Shown: positions 9,666-18,460 of the stretch, one piece after another
Position numbering within the stretch: position 1 is the first letter of the stretch
Layout: the number at the start of each line of letters is the position of its first letter
NCBI GenBank assembly: GCA_001275005.1
Contig: JWZX01002402.1
Span: forward strand, 1 to 31,948
Reading direction: 5' to 3'
DNA: 31,948 bases
DNA from: Chrysochromulina tobinii
Lineage: Eukaryota; Haptophyta; Prymnesiales; Chrysochromulinaceae
Made by a program: the position numbers and the translations under genes
Notes under the pieces: model-generated
What the model saw: only the letters and a program-made list of their open reading frames with translations
Told to the model about the DNA's origin: nothing
Database searches by the model: none

Positions 9666-10682
9666 CTAGGGACTCGGGCGCACGCTGCGCCTCTTGGCGG
9701 GTGGCTCCTTGTCCTCCTCTTCCTCATTGTCCTCCTCCTCATCTGCCTCCTCCTCATTGTCCTCCTCCTCGTCCGCCTCCTCCTCGCCCGCCTCCACATC
9801 GTCGGCAGCCTCCAGCGCATCGGCCGCAACCGAAGCCGACGCCGACGCCGCTGGTGCCGACACATGAGCCTTCACGCTTGCCACAACTGTCGCGTCAGCT
9901 ATCGGTGCTGCCACCGTCGCCACAACCGATATCGCGGGTGGTTCGCCGGCCGTCGCAACAACGGCGGTGGCGATGGCGAGCGGCGCGGCGCTGTCTGCGT
10001 CGGCGCCATCGACGGCTACAACAGCTTCCACATCGACGATAGGCATGCACTTCCCAGCTGCGGCCACGGCCGCCGAGTGGGCCACAGCACCCGAGACGAT
10101 TGCGTCGACCTCGGGCACGACCTCGGGCGCCACCTCGCGCCCTTCGGCGCGTGCGATCTCGGCTTGCTCTTCGGCCCGCGCCATCACGACGAGGTGTGCC
10201 GCAACGGCCACGCCCGCTTCCCACGCGGTCGCGTAGCCGCCGATCGATCTGTGGTTGACCTGCGCCTGCCAGCGCCCCTTGCGCGCGGGGTACACTCCCA
10301 CCCAGCCACTCTTCGTGCGCCGCGTCGGGATCGGCTGCAGCTTGGTCAGATCGTCCGGGATCTGCACCTTGTGCTGCGCAAGCAGCGCGCGCGCTGACGT
10401 CTTTGAGGTTCCGCCACTGCCGCTGCCGCCTGCGCCGCCCGAGTCGCCTTCGCCATCCGCAGCCGCGTAAACCAGCGGCATCTCGCCGCTATCAGCCGAT
10501 GGGTCGACCATGGCGCCTGGCATCATGCCGGCGGCGGCGCCCGGCGAGCCGGCGGGCGCACCGAACGGCGCCACGTGCGGCGTAAACATGCCGGGCTGAG
10601 GGACCATGCCGGATTGCATGGGCTGCATGGGCGGCATGGGCGGCGCACCTGCCGCTCGCCCACGCCCGCGACCGGACCCGCT

Positions 10683-10715
<33 letters not shown>

Positions 10716-11102
10716 ACGGCCCTCCGCTGTGGGTGGAGACTTGGCCTTCGGGTGGAGGAGGTATGCGGGCGGCGGCGGCGCGATGGCGATCGTGGCATTC
10801 TTGAGGATGAAGGACACCGACCGCCTCTGTGCGATTTCGTCGGCTGGCGCGGGCTGCTGCCCCTGCTGCTGCTCACCGTTCTCGGTCGCTGCCGCCGCTG
10901 GAGCTGCCGCCGCTGGAGCCCACGCCTGCGAGAGGCACGCGGCATCATCAGCGTCGCCCAGCACGTAGACGATGCCTCCGTCGCCAGGCTGCGGTATGAG
11001 GCCGGCGAAGATGTGCGCGTATGAAAGCTTCATGCCCTTGTCGGCGGGCTCAGGTGCCGCTGGCGCTTCCGGGTCAAAGCTTCCCATTTCGTCTGCTGAC
11101 AT
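9666..11102 (-). CDS. AP2-like DNA-binding domain protein with RG-rich and acidic regions
   Basis: A 478-residue frame with ATG at 11102 and TAG at 9666-9668. An Arg/Gly repeat (about 128-149, (RG)n with an SGSG break) suggests RNA or nucleic-acid binding. Residues 261-305 resemble a single AP2/ERF domain: SGWVGVYPARKGRWQAQV, then a turn and GGYATAWEAGVAVAAHLV, the pattern of three strands and a helix seen in algal AP2 proteins. The region from about 330 to 430 is Ala/Val-rich. The C-terminus is Glu/Asp-rich (two copies of EEEADEEEDN) and ends in KRRSVRP, a likely nuclear localisation signal. I infer a nuclear transcription or chromatin factor. It is divergent from the SAM-domain gene with only 65 bp between the preferred starts. 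Confidence 0.78.
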
Positions 11103-11167
11103 GCAGACTCGTGTCTTCGGTCGACGCAGGAGAAATTGCCAAACTAGGCCTAAACTCGCGTTGGTCG
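11103..11167. promoter_or_regulatory. Compact bidirectional promoter region
   Basis: Only 65 bases separate the ATG of the AP2-like gene (11102, minus) from the preferred ATG of the SAM-domain gene (11168, plus). Any promoter elements must lie here or within the first codons of either gene. No TATA-like box is evident. This is inference from spacing alone. Confidence 0.35.
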
Positions 11168-11632
11168 ATGACCGCCGACGACCTCGAGGCGGGTGCCGGA
11201 TCCGACGACTCCGGATCCGACGAAGCCGTCACCTCTTCCTCTGCGGTATTGGGAGCCGCATACCACCTGGTCTTCGGCTGGTGGGTCAGGCCTGTGCGCG
11301 CTGTCGCTGCCCGTCTGCTCATGGGTGGCGTTGACGAGTCGAACCAGGTGGTCGAGACAGCACCCGTCGGGCATCATTCGAAGGCGGTCACCACCGCACG
11401 TCCAATCATGGCTGCAGAGCTCCAGCAGGTCGTTGTGACACCTGGCCACAAGAGCGAAGGTCTCCATAGTGGCGGTCAGCCCAGCAAGACGGAGGAGAGC
11501 TTCCGACACGCACCGCCGGGGGCAAGTGCACATGGCAGCAGCTATTGCTGTGATGCACCCAGTGCTGCTGCAGCTGAGCGTGGGCGGGTGCACTCGTCGC
11601 CGCAATCGCCCTCGTTAGAGCCGCTTCCGCCC

Positions 11633-11707
<75 letters not shown>

Positions 11708-13150
11708 CTCCGTGACTGCGACGATGCATCGTACACGCACGACGTGGCAAGTCGGCGGCTCTCTTGCGAGAGACGCGAAAGTCGAGAGTCGACGCACGTC
11801 TCTCGGCGCGCACAGGGCGGGTGCGCTCGCCAAGGCCGTGCCGTGGGCGCAGCACGAGGCGCAACGGCGAGGGATGATGCGTCGGCCGGTGCCACAAGCG
11901 AGAGCGGGAGCAGCGAGCGCGAGGGCGAGAGCGAGGGCGAGAGCGAGGGCGAGAGCGCTGGCATCGGTTCTGGTTCCGAGCTGTGCGAAGGAGTGGCCGT
12001 TCACTCTGAAGTGCCTTCGCGCTCGCTCAGAGGACGGGGCGCTGGGGGTGGAGATGGCGATGACGCGTACTCGTCAGCATGCACGCCACCACGGAGGACC
12101 GGCGAACGCGCCCGTCCTCATGGCTCCCCGCAAAAAAGAGGCTCGAAAGAGGCAGCCGAGCGGCTAGCAGCCAGTCGACAGCGCATCGCAAAGCAGTGCG
12201 GCGATCGTCAGAGCCCGCACAGCGATGACGAGGAAGATGTGGACGCCGAGGATGACGAGGAGGAGGACGAGGAGGAGGGCGAGGAGGAGGGCGAGGAGGG
12301 CAACGAGGAGGACGAGGAGGACGAGGGCGTGGAGGACTGCTCCGCGTCCGAGTTCACAAATGAGGACGAAGAAGGGAGTGAGGAGCAGAGCACAGACGGT
12401 GAGGCCGGCGATAGCGAAGAGGAGGGTGACGACTTCATGGACGGAACTGATGGTGAGCCGGAGGAGGAGGAGGCGAGCGGCTCGGCGTCTGACGGCGATA
12501 AGGTTGAGGGCACGCGTGAGGCTGGCCGTACGTATTCGGACCGAGCCCAAGGAGCTCACGCGCCATCTCGGGCGCGCGCGGCCGTCCGAGGCCGTGCTCG
12601 GCGCCCTTCCGAGGCCTCCGCACCGATGGCCATCGCAGCAAGAAGCGGCGCTGCGGAGGCATCCAGCGGAGGCGGGCTCTTCTCCAGCCTTTGGTCCTGG
12701 GCCGGTGCTCCTGCCGTCGCTTCGCCGCGCCGAGCTGCGTCGCTGCCCGAGCCGCCGAGTGCCGCGGACCCCCGAAGCCGAAGCCGATTGCACGGCGTGA
12801 CCAGGGGAGGTGGGCGTGGCGCCTCGACGACAGCGAGCGTCGCGGCAGCAGGTCAAGCTGCCGACCGGAGCGCCGCCTTGCTACCAATGGCCGACTTGAC
12901 AGTCGAGGACGTGTGCGAATGGCTCGGCGCAAGCGATGCAAGCTTCGGAGCCTACGTACCGCTCTTCCGCGCCAATCACATCGACGGCAGCGCGCTCGGC
13001 CTTCTCACGCGCGAAGACCTCGCCGACATTGGCGTGCGCTCTGTGGGCCACAGGCTCGCCATCCTGCGGGCGAGGGCTGACCTGCACGGCACCGCTGCGA
13101 CTGGGGACCGCGCTACGGAGGGGCATGGTTGCGGACCGATGCAAACGTAG
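11168..13150 (+). CDS. Acidic low-complexity protein with C-terminal SAM domain
   Basis: From the ATG at 11168 the product is 660 residues, ending at a TAG. The frame stays open upstream to an ATG at 11021, but that start lies inside the antisense AP2-like CDS, so I prefer 11168. An early hydrophobic patch (LGAAYHLVFGWWV, about residues 27-39) may be membrane- or partner-binding. A run of 25 Ala (24 GCA codons plus one GCG) lies at about 156-180. Next come Ser/Glu/Gly repeats and a long Glu/Asp tract (about 355-430). The last 86 residues hold a sterile alpha motif (about 575-640): LTVEDVCEWLG, an aromatic-rich middle (YVPLFRANHIDG), LLTREDLADIGV and GHRLAILRA. SAM domains mediate oligomerisation or RNA/protein contacts. 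The rest appears disordered, so I infer a scaffold role. Confidence 0.78.
11633..11706 (+). repeat. (GCA)24 trinucleotide repeat in coding sequence
   Basis: Twenty-four uninterrupted GCA units (11633-11704) are followed by GCG, encoding 25 alanines in the SAM-domain protein. The lack of synonymous interruption suggests recent expansion by slippage. The antisense frames read as poly-Leu, poly-Cys and poly-Ala and are shadows. Confidence 0.97.
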
Positions 13151-13442
13151 CCCGAAGAGCCGCGTCGATTGTCAAAAGTGTGAGCCGTGAAAACGGAAAA
13201 CGCAAAACGTGGGAATGGAGAGGAATGCGGGGACGATCGGTGACACGATCTTTTTTGATGATGATAAAATAATCCCACAGTACGACCTCTAACCTGTAAT
13301 CCGAAAATGTTAATGTACGCTGTGGCCGTGCGCGTCGCCGTCTCGTCAGGGACGGTTCACGTCAGCGCACCGCTCCGGCGTACTGTAGGCGAGCCTGCTG
13401 CCTGGAGCTGCACGCACGCTCGGGGGGCGGGCGGTCCCAGCC

Positions 13443-16232
13443 TCAAACTTGAAACTTCAACTCAACGCGGAAGTTCGGGTCGAACTTCTTGTGCTGAGCG
13501 TCCTTGAGACCGTCGAGATGCCACTTGCGGCGCACGAGCGTCTCCTGCCCGTCGGCGAGCATGGCCGCGTCGAACCAAAAGTGGAAGAGCTCGATGTCCT
13601 TGTATCCGATCTCGATGCGCACGTCGCCCTCGATAGGGATCGGGCACTCTTCGACGAAACTGACGACGGGTACGCTCACCTTCTTGCCGATGACCTCGCC
13701 GCGGGAGTTGGTGAGCGAGAAGGGCTGAAGCCGCGCGTAGGATGAGCGGAACGGCGCCGGGGGGCCATCGAGCACGGCCTCGTCCACCTCAAGGCCCTCG
13801 ACGCGCTCTTCGCTGAGCTCGACGCGCCTCGTGGACCATTCGCGGTGACACTTGCGCGAGTGTATTGTCACTCTAAGCGGCGAGCTTTGGTCGTGTCGCC
13901 CGACCTGGGCATGTCGGGCCAGGCCGAGCGGCACCATCACCAGCCGCACGCGCACGAGCTGAAGCTGCAACGGCCTGCCGAGCAGCCGCTGCTGCAGAGC
14001 CGGCTTGCTGCACAGCGAAGCGTAATAGTGGACATACGCCCGCTGCGACGGGATTGTGACGCCCTCGCAGTCGCTGGTGCGTGCGAAGGCGTAGAACGCG
14101 AGCGCGTCGTCCGCAGCTGTGAAGAAGCGATCGTGCAGCAGAAAGGCGGCGACCATGACGCCGGTACGCCCCTTGCCCGCCTTGCAATGGATCGCGACCA
14201 CGTTGGATGGGTGCGCCTGCAAAAAGTCTTGGGCCGAGCGGCAAAACTCGCCCATCATGCGCAGAGGTGGCGGAGTGTGGTCGTCGAAGGGGAAGAGGCG
14301 CACACGGTTGGAGAACTTGGCCGCCTCGTATGAGCGCTCCGAGCAAAGGTTGTACACCATGTAGTGCTCGCGATGGCGCGTCTCCAGAAACGAGACCACC
14401 TCCGACATCGGGTTGCGGTACACGCCCTCGGCGCCCTCGCTCGGGAAGCCCATCGCGATCACGCGCGGCGTGATGTAAGTCAGGTCGAGGTCAACGCCGT
14501 CGCCCACGAAGCGGCGCTTGTTCTTAGAGACGAGCTGTCGCAGTGGCCGCAGAGTAACGACACTATTTAGCAGGCCGGCCATGCTGCGGTCGCCTGTTGG
14601 GTGCGGTGGCGCGGCCGCCTTGGTCCCTGCACTCGGCGCTTTGGCACCGCCCTCGTCGCATTTGTCACGCTCGCTCTCCCCCTCCCCCTCCCCCTCGTCG
14701 TCGTCGTCATGAGGAGGAGAGATGCCAGCGGGCGCACCGTCAGGAGAGATGCCCGCGGGCGCACCGTCAGGAGAGATGCCCGCGGGCGCACCGTCAGCGA
14801 AGTTCGACGAGTCGCTCATCAGCGCCGCTGCTGCTGCCGCTGCCACCTCGACGGGAAGCGCTTGGCACAGGCATAGCTCCACTTCGAAGTCGGCCGGGAA
14901 GATCGTGTGCTTCGCGTCGTGCGTGCTGTCGAGCTCAGCCTTGCCAATCTTCACGATGCGCTCCCCCGCCGTCTTCGCCGCCTCAGGCGCGCTGCCGCCG
15001 CTGCCGCCGCTGCAGCTGCTGCTGCCGCCGCTACCCATGCTGAGCGGGAGCGCCATGCTGAGCGGGTGCGCCATACTGAGCGGGAGCACGTGCGCCCAAA
15101 ACGAGAACATCTTTCGCTTCTTGCTCGGCGCGCCGTCGAAGACGATCACCTTGAAGTCGCCCTCGAGCTCGAGGTAACCGCATTCAAAGTGACCCGTGGG
15201 CACTGGCACTGCGGTAAATGTGGGTGCATCGCAGTGCACGGTGAGCAGCACCACATCGGCACCCAGAAAGCCACCGTGCACCTGCAGGTACGGGTCACAG
15301 CTACCTCTGCTGTCAAAGCTCGGCACGCAGGAGAGGTGCACGGATCGCAGGTAGGTGTTGGCAGGCGGCAGCCGCGGGTGTCGAAAGTCCGAGAGCAGTG
15401 GCAGGATCTTCTCGGTGTAGTGCACGTAGCGGATCTGCGAAGGGATAGTGACGCCCTTGCGATTGTGTGTGCGCATGAAGGCAAACCAATCGAGGGCGCC
15501 GTCGGCCGTCGCGAATTCGCGTGAAAAGAGCAAGTAGGCGCAGATCATCGTGCCGGTACGTCCCTTGCCCGCCTTGCAATGGATCGCGACCACGTTCTCA
15601 TCGTCTTCGTCGAGGAACTGCTTCACATTGGCGCACATGGCCAGGATCATGCGCAGAGGTGGCGGGGTGTGGTCGTCGAAGGGGAAGAGGCGCACACGGT
15701 TGGAGAACTTGGCCGCCTCGTATGAGCGCTCCGAGCAAAGGTTGTACACCATGTAGTGCTCGCGATGGCGCGTCTCCAGAAACGAGACCACCTCCGACAT
15801 CGGGTTGCGGTACACGCCCTCGGCGCCCTCGCTCGGGAAGCCCATCGCGATCACGCGCGGCGTGATGTAGGTCAGGTCGAGGTCGAAACCGTCGCCAACG
15901 AAGCGTCGCTTCTTGAGCGAGACAAGCTTGCGCACCCGATTAGTCAGCCCCGTCGTCTTGGCATGCCCGCTTCCGGGCATGTGCGGCCAAGCGCTTCTTC
16001 CGGCTACGCCTGTGCTTTCTGTCGTTGTTGACGTGGGCATGGCGCTGCCTGTCAGCAGCGAGCGTGGCAGCGTCAGCGTCAACGTCTGCATGTGCTCCGT
16101 CAGGTCGAGGAGCCGCGAGAGCGGCGCGAGTAAGCCGTCGCGATTCGCGCTCGCGGGTGGCGCTGCCGGTGTGTCCTCGTCCTCGCCCTCGTCCTCGTCG
16201 TCGTCACCGGAAGAAGATCGCATTGCGATCAT
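13443..16232 (-). CDS. Tandem (two-headed) PTEN-type phosphoinositide 3-phosphatase
   Basis: A single 929-residue frame from the ATG at 16232; the frame runs on to a GTG at 16307, and an upstream exon is possible. It holds two complete PTEN modules. Module 1: phosphatase about 102-275, signature HCKAGKGRTG with catalytic Cys 219, C2 about 292-455. Module 2: phosphatase about 564-740, the same signature with Cys 683, C2 about 755-927. Both heads keep a basic PIP2-binding start (KKRRF, NKRRF), a DLDLTYI strand, a PFDDHTPP loop with the general-acid Asp, and VTIPSQ. The two P-loop lysines of PTEN are present in both, consistent with PIP3 3-phosphatase activity. An acidic and Ser/Gly-rich linker with three 9-residue repeats joins them. 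Known PTENs have one module. The likely site of action is cytosol and membrane. Confidence 0.94.
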   Translation of the reverse strand: MIAMRSSSGDDDEDEGEDEDTPAAPPASANRDGLLAPLSRLLDLTEHMQTLTLTLPRSLLTGSAMPTSTTTESTGVAGRSAWPHMPGSGHAKTTGLTNRVRKLVSLKKRRFVGDGFDLDLTYITPRVIAMGFPSEGAEGVYRNPMSEVVSFLETRHREHYMVYNLCSERSYEAAKFSNRVRLFPFDDHTPPPLRMILAMCANVKQFLDEDDENVVAIHCKAGKGRTGTMICAYLLFSREFATADGALDWFAFMRTHNRKGVTIPSQIRYVHYTEKILPLLSDFRHPRLPPANTYLRSVHLSCVPSFDSRGSCDPYLQVHGGFLGADVVLLTVHCDAPTFTAVPVPTGHFECGYLELEGDFKVIVFDGAPSKKRKMFSFWAHVLPLSMAHPLSMALPLSMGSGGSSSCSGGSGGSAPEAAKTAGERIVKIGKAELDSTHDAKHTIFPADFEVELCLCQALPVEVAAAAAAALMSDSSNFADGAPAGISPDGAPAGISPDGAPAGISPPHDDDDEGEGEGESERDKCDEGGAKAPSAGTKAAAPPHPTGDRSMAGLLNSVVTLRPLRQLVSKNKRRFVGDGVDLDLTYITPRVIAMGFPSEGAEGVYRNPMSEVVSFLETRHREHYMVYNLCSERSYEAAKFSNRVRLFPFDDHTPPPLRMMGEFCRSAQDFLQAHPSNVVAIHCKAGKGRTGVMVAAFLLHDRFFTAADDALAFYAFARTSDCEGVTIPSQRAYVHYYASLCSKPALQQRLLGRPLQLQLVRVRLVMVPLGLARHAQVGRHDQSSPLRVTIHSRKCHREWSTRRVELSEERVEGLEVDEAVLDGPPAPFRSSYARLQPFSLTNSRGEVIGKKVSVPVVSFVEECPIPIEGDVRIEIGYKDIELFHFWFDAAMLADGQETLVRRKWHLDGLKDAQHKKFDPNFRVELKFQV
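14160..14492 (-). repeat. Direct repeat copy A in PTEN module 2
   Basis: Paired with 15552-15884 at a constant offset of 1392 bp. Bases 14254-14492 (239 bp) differ from 15646-15884 at two sites only, and 14160-14204 (45 bp, the catalytic P-loop) differs from 15552-15596 at one site. All three differences are synonymous (Thr, Thr and Gly codons). The 49 bp between the two patches (14205-14253) are clearly diverged but equal in length. Confidence 0.95.
14716..14796 (-). repeat. Three tandem 27-bp units in the PTEN linker
   Basis: Units at 14716-14742, 14743-14769 and 14770-14796 each encode the nonapeptide DGAPAGISP. They lie between the first C2 domain and the second phosphatase domain and probably act only as spacer. 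Confidence 0.95.
15552..15884 (-). repeat. Direct repeat copy B in PTEN module 1
   Basis: Partner of 14160-14492; see that entry for the alignment. The repeated block covers the N-terminal half of the phosphatase domain and the catalytic loop. The remaining phosphatase sequence and the C2 domains of the two modules are strongly diverged. Confidence 0.95.
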
Positions 16233-16474
16233 CCGGTCATCGTCGTTCACGCGATGGCGGCCGGCTGCACCTCCACTCGCCAAGTTCCGCAAACGTGACG
16301 AAACCACAAAGGATCGCCAAATCAGTCAGCTGTAGGTTGCTTTGACTAATTAGCTCGCTTGCTTTGCAGAGCCGTCCTTTGAGAAGGTGTGAGGTGAGCG
16401 ATAAAACCAGCGACCTACGAGCTACGTCCTAATCACGCCGGGCTCCCTGGTGTGTCACGGCCCCTCCCTGTTCG

Positions 16475-17944
16475 TCACGCTTTGCCATCTCCTGGCATAC
16501 CCGCCGGCCCCTTTGGCCCGCCCTCTCGCAACAGTGCAACGCACCCGCGCCGGTCGCACCGCAAGCAGGCCGGCGCGTCCACGTCGGGTGCATATGGGAT
16601 CGTGCGGTGCTGCACGAGCCACCAAGCGGACGAGCTATCCGACCTCGTCCATCGCTGAGTACACAGCAGCGTGCCGAACCCATCGCGCGGGAACTCGATC
16701 GCCGTCGAGAACGCCTCCAACCCACCCTGCGAGACAGTCGCGTCGCGCGAGGCAATCTGCATGCCGACGGTAGCTTCATACTTGAGCACCACTTCCCAGC
16801 CATCGAGCCGCCCGTTGGCCGCGAGCGAGCTCACCTCGGCGTCCTCAGCCGGCACAAACAGAGCGGCGACCGCCGCGTGGTCGGCCGCACGCAAGGCGTC
16901 GTACAGCTTCGCCTGAGCAGCGAGCACGCTCCGTTCTGCTTCGCCGAGAGCCGCCGCCGACGGCTCGAGCGCTGTGGAGAGCTCTGCCTGCCTATTTTGG
17001 AGCGCCGGATCGAGCGCTGTGGTGAGCACCGGGTCCTCCTTTCCTTTCCAAAAGCTTGCCAGAGGCGGGAGCTTGGTGCCAAGTAACTCGTCCCAGACAG
17101 GTGTGCCCAGCCCGCTGGCGCACGAGCGCCCCTTGAGTGAGAGGGCAAACCATACACCGTCGCCGCCCGCGCCCGCGGCGCGCACGCGCTCGCTCAGCAG
17201 ATCCGCGAAAAAGGTTCGCCAACGGCTTTGGTCGGTGGGACGCCACAGCCACCCCTCCGATTCGGCCGCCTGGCGCTCGGCTTCCCAGCTCTTCATCGGC
17301 GCGTCGGTGCCGCCACTGACAGTTCCATCGGTGGGCCAGTCGATGCCGACGAGAACGATGCCGCTCTGCACAAGCCTCCGCCTGTAGACGCGCGCCTGTT
17401 GCAGCGCAGAGAGCAGCACAACCGGCGAACCACTGAAGATGACTACCCGCCGCTTCTCGCGGAGGGACTCGAGCTTGACGGAGCGCTGGCCGCCCCCGAG
17501 TGAGTTGGCAGGCTGGTTGATCGACAATTCGCCCAGCGACAGCTCGCGCTCCAGCCGAAGAAGATTACGGCCTCGGTTGCTCTTCTCCCGCACCGTCATG
17601 AACGCAAAGAGCAACGCAGATGCTACGGAACCAACAAGGCCGGCGGCATCGACGGGTGGGAACGACGGAAGTAATTGGCTCAGAATGTAGGGATAGCCCG
17701 CGGCGACCAGTGCAGAGCTTCCGAAGAATAGGATGCGCAGCTGTTCGGTCCGCGACGTGCTGTCGTAGATCAGAATAGTGTCACGGCGAAAGCTGCGCAG
17801 CTCCAAGAGGTCGAACGTGGGCTTCGAGAGGTCGTATTCTTCGCTCATGGTGTGATGTTTAGGAGACCATGCTGAGGTTAGGCGTCCGCCGATCGGCGCC
17901 AGCATGAAGCCAGATGGCACGAGGGCGAGCAGGAAAAAAACCAT
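16475..17944 (-). CDS. LPA1/Rep27 (DUF3493)-like plastid membrane protein with SnoaL-like C-terminus
   Basis: A 489-residue frame from the ATG at 17944 (the frame continues to a GTG at 17956). Residues 1-12 are a short signal peptide, followed by Phe in SG-F-MLAP. This resembles the ASA-FAP motif at the signal/transit junction of proteins sent to red secondary plastids. Residues about 50-200 match the C-terminal domain of LOW PSII ACCUMULATION 1: LRSFRRDTILIYDS, two membrane helices (about 70-90 and 101-116), an EKSNRGRNLLRLEREL loop, then REKRRVVIFSGSP and RRRLVQSGIVLVGIDW. LPA1 helps assemble photosystem II (D1) in thylakoids. The N-terminal TPR region of plant LPA1 is absent. The C-terminal part (about 340-455) reads like an NTF2/SnoaL fold (AKLYDALRAADHAAVAALF ... 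WWLVQHRTIPY). The LPA1 assignment is from remembered family patterns. Confidence 0.8.
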   Translation of the reverse strand: MVFFLLALVPSGFMLAPIGGRLTSAWSPKHHTMSEEYDLSKPTFDLLELRSFRRDTILIYDSTSRTEQLRILFFGSSALVAAGYPYILSQLLPSFPPVDAAGLVGSVASALLFAFMTVREKSNRGRNLLRLERELSLGELSINQPANSLGGGQRSVKLESLREKRRVVIFSGSPVVLLSALQQARVYRRRLVQSGIVLVGIDWPTDGTVSGGTDAPMKSWEAERQAAESEGWLWRPTDQSRWRTFFADLLSERVRAAGAGGDGVWFALSLKGRSCASGLGTPVWDELLGTKLPPLASFWKGKEDPVLTTALDPALQNRQAELSTALEPSAAALGEAERSVLAAQAKLYDALRAADHAAVAALFVPAEDAEVSSLAANGRLDGWEVVLKYEATVGMQIASRDATVSQGGLEAFSTAIEFPRDGFGTLLCTQRWTRSDSSSAWWLVQHRTIPYAPDVDAPACLRCDRRGCVALLREGGPKGPAGMPGDGKA

Positions 17945-18260
17945 TCCGCAGAGCACTAAAAACGAGTGTGAAAAACGTTCACGTCACGTTAAATTGCCAT
18001 CTCGGCAAGACGCACAGCCACAGGTCCCGTGGAGACTAGTGTGAAAAACAACTCTTAACGGGACTCGTTGCCAATAAATCTCATATTTTGACATCGCTGT
18101 GAAGGGTGATCAAAATTGTGCTGTTAACTCCTTGCCTTACAGCGGCTTCGTTCGAGCCGCACAGCCCTTCTGGTATAATCTGGATGTGAAAGCCTTTGGC
18201 CTGCTGACAGTACCTGGGTCGCCCCGGGGTAAACCGCCATGTATAACTACAGTTCGTCAA

Positions 18261-18435
18261 GGGTTAGGGTTCTAGGGTTAGTCAAGTCAAGTCAAGTCAA
18301 GTCTATACATAAACAGTCGACAACAGACATCAACCATACGGAAGCCTATCGAATCGGTCGCTCCGGTAGCCAGCAGGGGAGGACGGGAGTCTGGGCGGAA
18401 ATGTGACTTGACTTTTGACTAGGGTTAAGGTTAAC
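18261..18435. repeat. Interstitial telomere-like repeats with flanking GTCAA arrays
   Basis: Bases 18261-18280 read GGGTTAGGGTTCTAGGGTTA, about three degenerate TTAGGG units. They are followed by four tandem GTCAA units plus GTC (18281-18303). After about 100 unique bases, the inverted form TGACTTGACTTTTGACT appears (18404-18420), again next to TAGGGTTAAGGTTA (18420-18433). The block is thus bounded by inverted GTCAA arrays, each adjoining telomere-like sequence. Confidence 0.85.
18284..18310 (+). repeat. Dispersed 27-bp element, copy 1
   Basis: AAGTC units followed by AAGTCTATACAT. It matches the reverse complement of 29315-29341 at 26 of 27 positions. It overlaps the end of the GTCAA array but includes the non-repetitive CTATACAT tail, so the match is more than shared simple repeat. 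Confidence 0.8.
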
Positions 18436-18460
18436 TTTACAGGACCTTCAGTAGTCTACG

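Larger units (their letters stand above)
17945..18460. other. Intergenic stretch with telomere-like and (GTCAA)n sequence
   Basis: Lies between the start of the LPA1-like gene and the end of the Ariadne gene, both on the minus strand. The first 300 bases are AT-richer than average and presumably hold the LPA1-like promoter. The rest holds simple and telomere-like repeats listed separately. No gene is seen. Confidence 0.6.

Noticed and set aside
11406-12004. Minus-strand frames with poly-Leu, poly-Cys or poly-Ala
   Set aside because: They are the complement of the (GCA)24 repeat and flanking coding sequence.
12164-12856. Minus-strand 230-codon frame with a hydrophobic segment
   Set aside because: The hydrophobic run (LLALLLALLLVLLLV) is the complement of the Glu-rich tract in the SAM protein.
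18140-18170. tRNA-like TTCGAGCC segment
   Set aside because: No acceptor stem, D arm or anticodon arm can be folded around it by eye.
18261-18435. True chromosome end
   Set aside because: Only a few degenerate units, with well-formed genes on both sides.
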